The notes below the pieces were generated by a model that saw only the letters and a program-made list of their open reading frames with translations, made no database searches and was not told the DNA's origin. Both the position numbers and the translations under genes were made by a program. Shown piece after piece: positions 61,571 to 64,000 of a DNA stretch of 64,000 nt (its first letter is position 1; each line of letters starts with the position of its first letter). The DNA is from Runella slithyformis DSM 19594 (lineage in GTDB: Bacteria; Bacteroidota; Bacteroidia; Cytophagales; Spirosomataceae): the NCBI RefSeq assembly GCF_000218895.1, contig NC_015703.1:2989001-3053000 (forward strand), in the 5' to 3' direction.

Positions 61571-64000
61571 ATGAAAAAGTGCATTGGAGTTATTTTGTGG
61601 ATGGTTTTGGGCGGTCAAGCTGTGGCCCAGGAAAGACGCCCTGATCTTGAAAACCGATTTCTTAATCCGCCTGCGTCGGTAAAGCCCTACGTTTGGTGGC
61701 ATTGGATGGGTCCCAATTTCTCAAAAACGGGAATCACCAAAGACCTTGAAGCGATGAAGGCAATGGGGATCGGCGGGGCTACCATCTTTAATTTGGCCTC
61801 TGCCGTGCAGGAAACACACGCCCCAACGCTCAACAACCCGTGGCCGGAGCAAACGTACCGGAGCCCGGCCTATTGGGAAGCGATCAGACATGCCGCTGCC
61901 GAAGCCAAGCGCTTAGGATTGGAAATCGGGCTGCACAATACGGCAGGCTATTCAACTACGGGCGGCCCCTGGGTGACGGAAGAACGCGCCATGCAAAAAT
62001 TGGTGTGGTCAAAAAAAACGGAAGAAGGAGGGAAAATCCTTTTACTGAATTTGCCCAAACCCGAGTTGCCCATTTTTCAAGGCTGGGGCTCGCCGAAAAA
62101 CAGAGCCACCTTTTATAAAGATGTGGCGGTATTGGCCGTACCGGTCGGGACCGGCATCCGTGTGAATCAAGTCATCGACCTTAGTTCCAAAATGGATGCC
62201 AACGGACTGCTCCGTTGGGAGGCCCCCGCCGGCCAATGGTTGATTTACCGCATCGGTCATGCCCCCACAATGGCCAATCCGCATCCGTTGCCCGACGATA
62301 TCATCGGCAAATCGCTGGAAGTAGATAAAATGAGTGCCGAACAAAATCGTTTTCATTGGCAAACGGTGATCGATCCGTTGAAAGAAAAAATAGGGGAGTA
62401 TTTGGGGGATTCATTTAAACACCTCCTGATTGACAGTTATGAAGCTGATTTTCAGAACTGGACCCCTGCCTTCAGAGCCGAGTTTTTTAAACGCAAAGGC
62501 TATGACCCCGTGCCCTGGATCCTGTGTTTTGACACCAAGGCCGACAAAAAACCGTTCATTCTGGAAAATGAAGAGCAAACCCAACGTTTTTTGTGGGATT
62601 TCAGGGATGTAGTCAATCAACTTTTCTTTGACAATGGGTGGGGTATTGGCAAAAAAGGGGCGCAGGAGTCCAAACTGGCGCTGCAATTTGAGCCCTACGA
62701 AGGCCCCTTTGACATTGCGGAAGGCTCTGCCTTGGCAGATTTACCGATGGGGGAGTTTTGGACGCATCGCGGGGGGATAGATGAGCGTATTGCGGCAGCG
62801 GCACGGGCAGCGGGCCGAACGGTCGTGGGGGCTGAGGCATTTACGGGCCGCCCGGAAGTAAGTCAATATACCGAAGATCCCGCTTTCCTGAAACCCACCG
62901 CCAATGAAGGATTTGCGGCGGGAGTCAATCGGCTTATTCTGCACCATTGGGTGCACCAGCCTTTTGACGACAAATACCAACCCGGTATGGGAATGGGTTG
63001 GTGGGGCACGCACTTTGGCCGTCATCAAACCTGGGCCGACCCCGGCAAAGCATTTATTTCGTATTTGAGCCGTTCTCAGGCGTTGCTCCAGTACGGCGAG
63101 GAGGTCGGTGATTATCTCTGCCTGGAATCCCTGCAGGGGTTTGGAGATCTGATATCAAAAAGAGATTTTATAAAACAGAAAATAACGGTTGTGCAGGGGA
63201 AGATCAAACTGGAGTCGGGTAGGGTGTACCCCTTTTTGATGTTGCCCAATACGCCCGAAATGCCGGTGGAAGTAGCCGAAAAAATTAAAAACTTAGTGGC
63301 TGGAGGCGCAACGATCGTGGGGGCCAAACCCCTCAGGTCAACGGGATTGAAAGACTACCCGGAGTGCGATACCCAAGTGGCAAAAATTGGAAATGAGGTT
63401 TGGGGATCGGGAAAAAAGTATGGAAAAGGAAACGTCTGTGCCACCTTGGAAGAAGCAAAGCGCCTGCATGGTATCAAGCCCGATTATGTGATCGAAAAGG
63501 CGGATTCGGCGCAAGCCGTCAAAGTAATTCATCGAACAGGCAGCGAAGGCGATGTGTATTTTGTGACCAATCTTTCCAAACGAGCACAGCAGATTACCGT
63601 TTCTTTTCGGATCAGCGGAAAGCAGCCGGAACTCTGGCAGGCCGAAAATGGGAACATCGCCAATGCGCCTGTGTGGAATGAAAAAGACGGACGAACCTCT
63701 GTTCAGATTCGGCTTGGCGATTATCAATCTGCGTTCATCGTTTTCAGAAAGCCTTCCTCAAAAACCGATCACGTAACGTTTATCAATGTAGAAAATAATG
63801 TTGAGGATTGGACCGTCTTACCGCAGAGGGAAGGTGGCCCCAATGTACTGTTTTCAAAAACGCCGCTGAAGGCTTCTTTGGGCTATGCGTCGGGAAAAAC
63901 AAGGGACGTGAAAGTGAGCGGAGCCACGGAAAAACAACTTACGGGGCCGTGGGAAGTACAGATGAAACCCAAATTGGAAGCACCGTTTACATTGACATTG
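61571..64000 (+). CDS. GH106 alpha-L-rhamnosidase-like protein, 3' end cut by window
   Basis: Open frame from ATG 61571 to the right edge, 810 codons so far. Signal peptide MKKCIGVILWMVLGGQAVAQ, then the GH106 opening NRFLNPPASVKPYVWWHWMG and GITKDLEAMKAMGIGGATIF, and further on LLIDSYEADFQNWTPAF and ILHHWVHQPFDDKYQPGMGM. GH106 members are usually 900-1100 residues, so most of the catalytic part is visible. They remove terminal alpha-L-rhamnose; the presence in a fucose PUL suggests a mixed deoxysugar glycan or an altered specificity. Confidence 0.9.
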   Translation, partial: MKKCIGVILWMVLGGQAVAQERRPDLENRFLNPPASVKPYVWWHWMGPNFSKTGITKDLEAMKAMGIGGATIFNLASAVQETHAPTLNNPWPEQTYRSPAYWEAIRHAAAEAKRLGLEIGLHNTAGYSTTGGPWVTEERAMQKLVWSKKTEEGGKILLLNLPKPELPIFQGWGSPKNRATFYKDVAVLAVPVGTGIRVNQVIDLSSKMDANGLLRWEAPAGQWLIYRIGHAPTMANPHPLPDDIIGKSLEVDKMSAEQNRFHWQTVIDPLKEKIGEYLGDSFKHLLIDSYEADFQNWTPAFRAEFFKRKGYDPVPWILCFDTKADKKPFILENEEQTQRFLWDFRDVVNQLFFDNGWGIGKKGAQESKLALQFEPYEGPFDIAEGSALADLPMGEFWTHRGGIDERIAAAARAAGRTVVGAEAFTGRPEVSQYTEDPAFLKPTANEGFAAGVNRLILHHWVHQPFDDKYQPGMGMGWWGTHFGRHQTWADPGKAFISYLSRSQALLQYGEEVGDYLCLESLQGFGDLISKRDFIKQKITVVQGKIKLESGRVYPFLMLPNTPEMPVEVAEKIKNLVAGGATIVGAKPLRSTGLKDYPECDTQVAKIGNEVWGSGKKYGKGNVCATLEEAKRLHGIKPDYVIEKADSAQAVKVIHRTGSEGDVYFVTNLSKRAQQITVSFRISGKQPELWQAENGNIANAPVWNEKDGRTSVQIRLGDYQSAFIVFRKPSSKTDHVTFINVENNVEDWTVLPQREGGPNVLFSKTPLKASLGYASGKTRDVKVSGATEKQLTGPWEVQMKPKLEAPFTLTL

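Overview
The window looks like a chromosomal segment of a Bacteroidota bacterium, most likely a Cytophagales relative of Runella, Dyadobacter or Spirosoma. The evidence is a SusC/SusD outer-membrane pair, many lipobox or Ala-Gln signal peptides, a LytS/LytTR two-component pair, a CheB-CheR-PAS-histidine kinase fusion, and Bacteroidota-type TAnnTTTG promoter matches. The genus is an inference from style and gene content. No rRNA, tRNA, CRISPR array, integrase or intact insertion sequence was seen.

Positions 1-36000 hold mostly housekeeping and accessory genes in short units. In order they are: a TrpD-like transferase (cut by the left edge), mnmA, two tandem small secreted paralogues behind an ACAGCCA-rich leader, a LytS/LytTR pair, an ATE-family aminoacyl transferase, class II aldolase, an M20 dipeptidase, a coiled-coil protein, a GH65 remnant, a small Ser/Gly-rich protein and a glycosyltransferase. 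Then come a signalling cluster (single-domain response regulator, CheB-CheR-PAS-kinase, CheB with a Cys/His tail), an SDR, a zinc alcohol dehydrogenase, a fatty acid desaturase, an aldehyde dehydrogenase with DUF779 and a divergent AraC regulator, a NagB-like deaminase with a GH109-like enzyme, mutS, an LRR protein, a DUF5522 protein and an MFS exporter.

Positions 36000-64000 are one large polysaccharide utilisation locus (PUL) running rightward off the window, with a cupin-AraC regulator divergent at its left end. It encodes SusC and SusD, a GH95-like enzyme, three divergent GH29 alpha-L-fucosidases, an S1 sulfatase, a second GH95-like enzyme, a DUF5703 protein, two tandem five-bladed beta-propeller glycosidases and a GH106 alpha-L-rhamnosidase-like protein (cut by the right edge). 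Embedded in the same run are L-fuconate dehydratase, an SDR, a fucose mutarotase-type protein and a FucP permease. The locus therefore appears to cover capture, desulfation and defucosylation of a sulfated, fucose-rich (perhaps also rhamnose-containing) glycan, then fucose import and oxidative, non-phosphorylating fucose catabolism. The lactonase and the last pathway steps are not in the window.

The intergenic DNA is unusual. Two spacers carry heptamer-periodic degenerate repeats that switch orientation in the middle, a third carries a related inverted CGCAGAT-type repeat, and several spacers hold long hairpins that are not obviously simple terminators.
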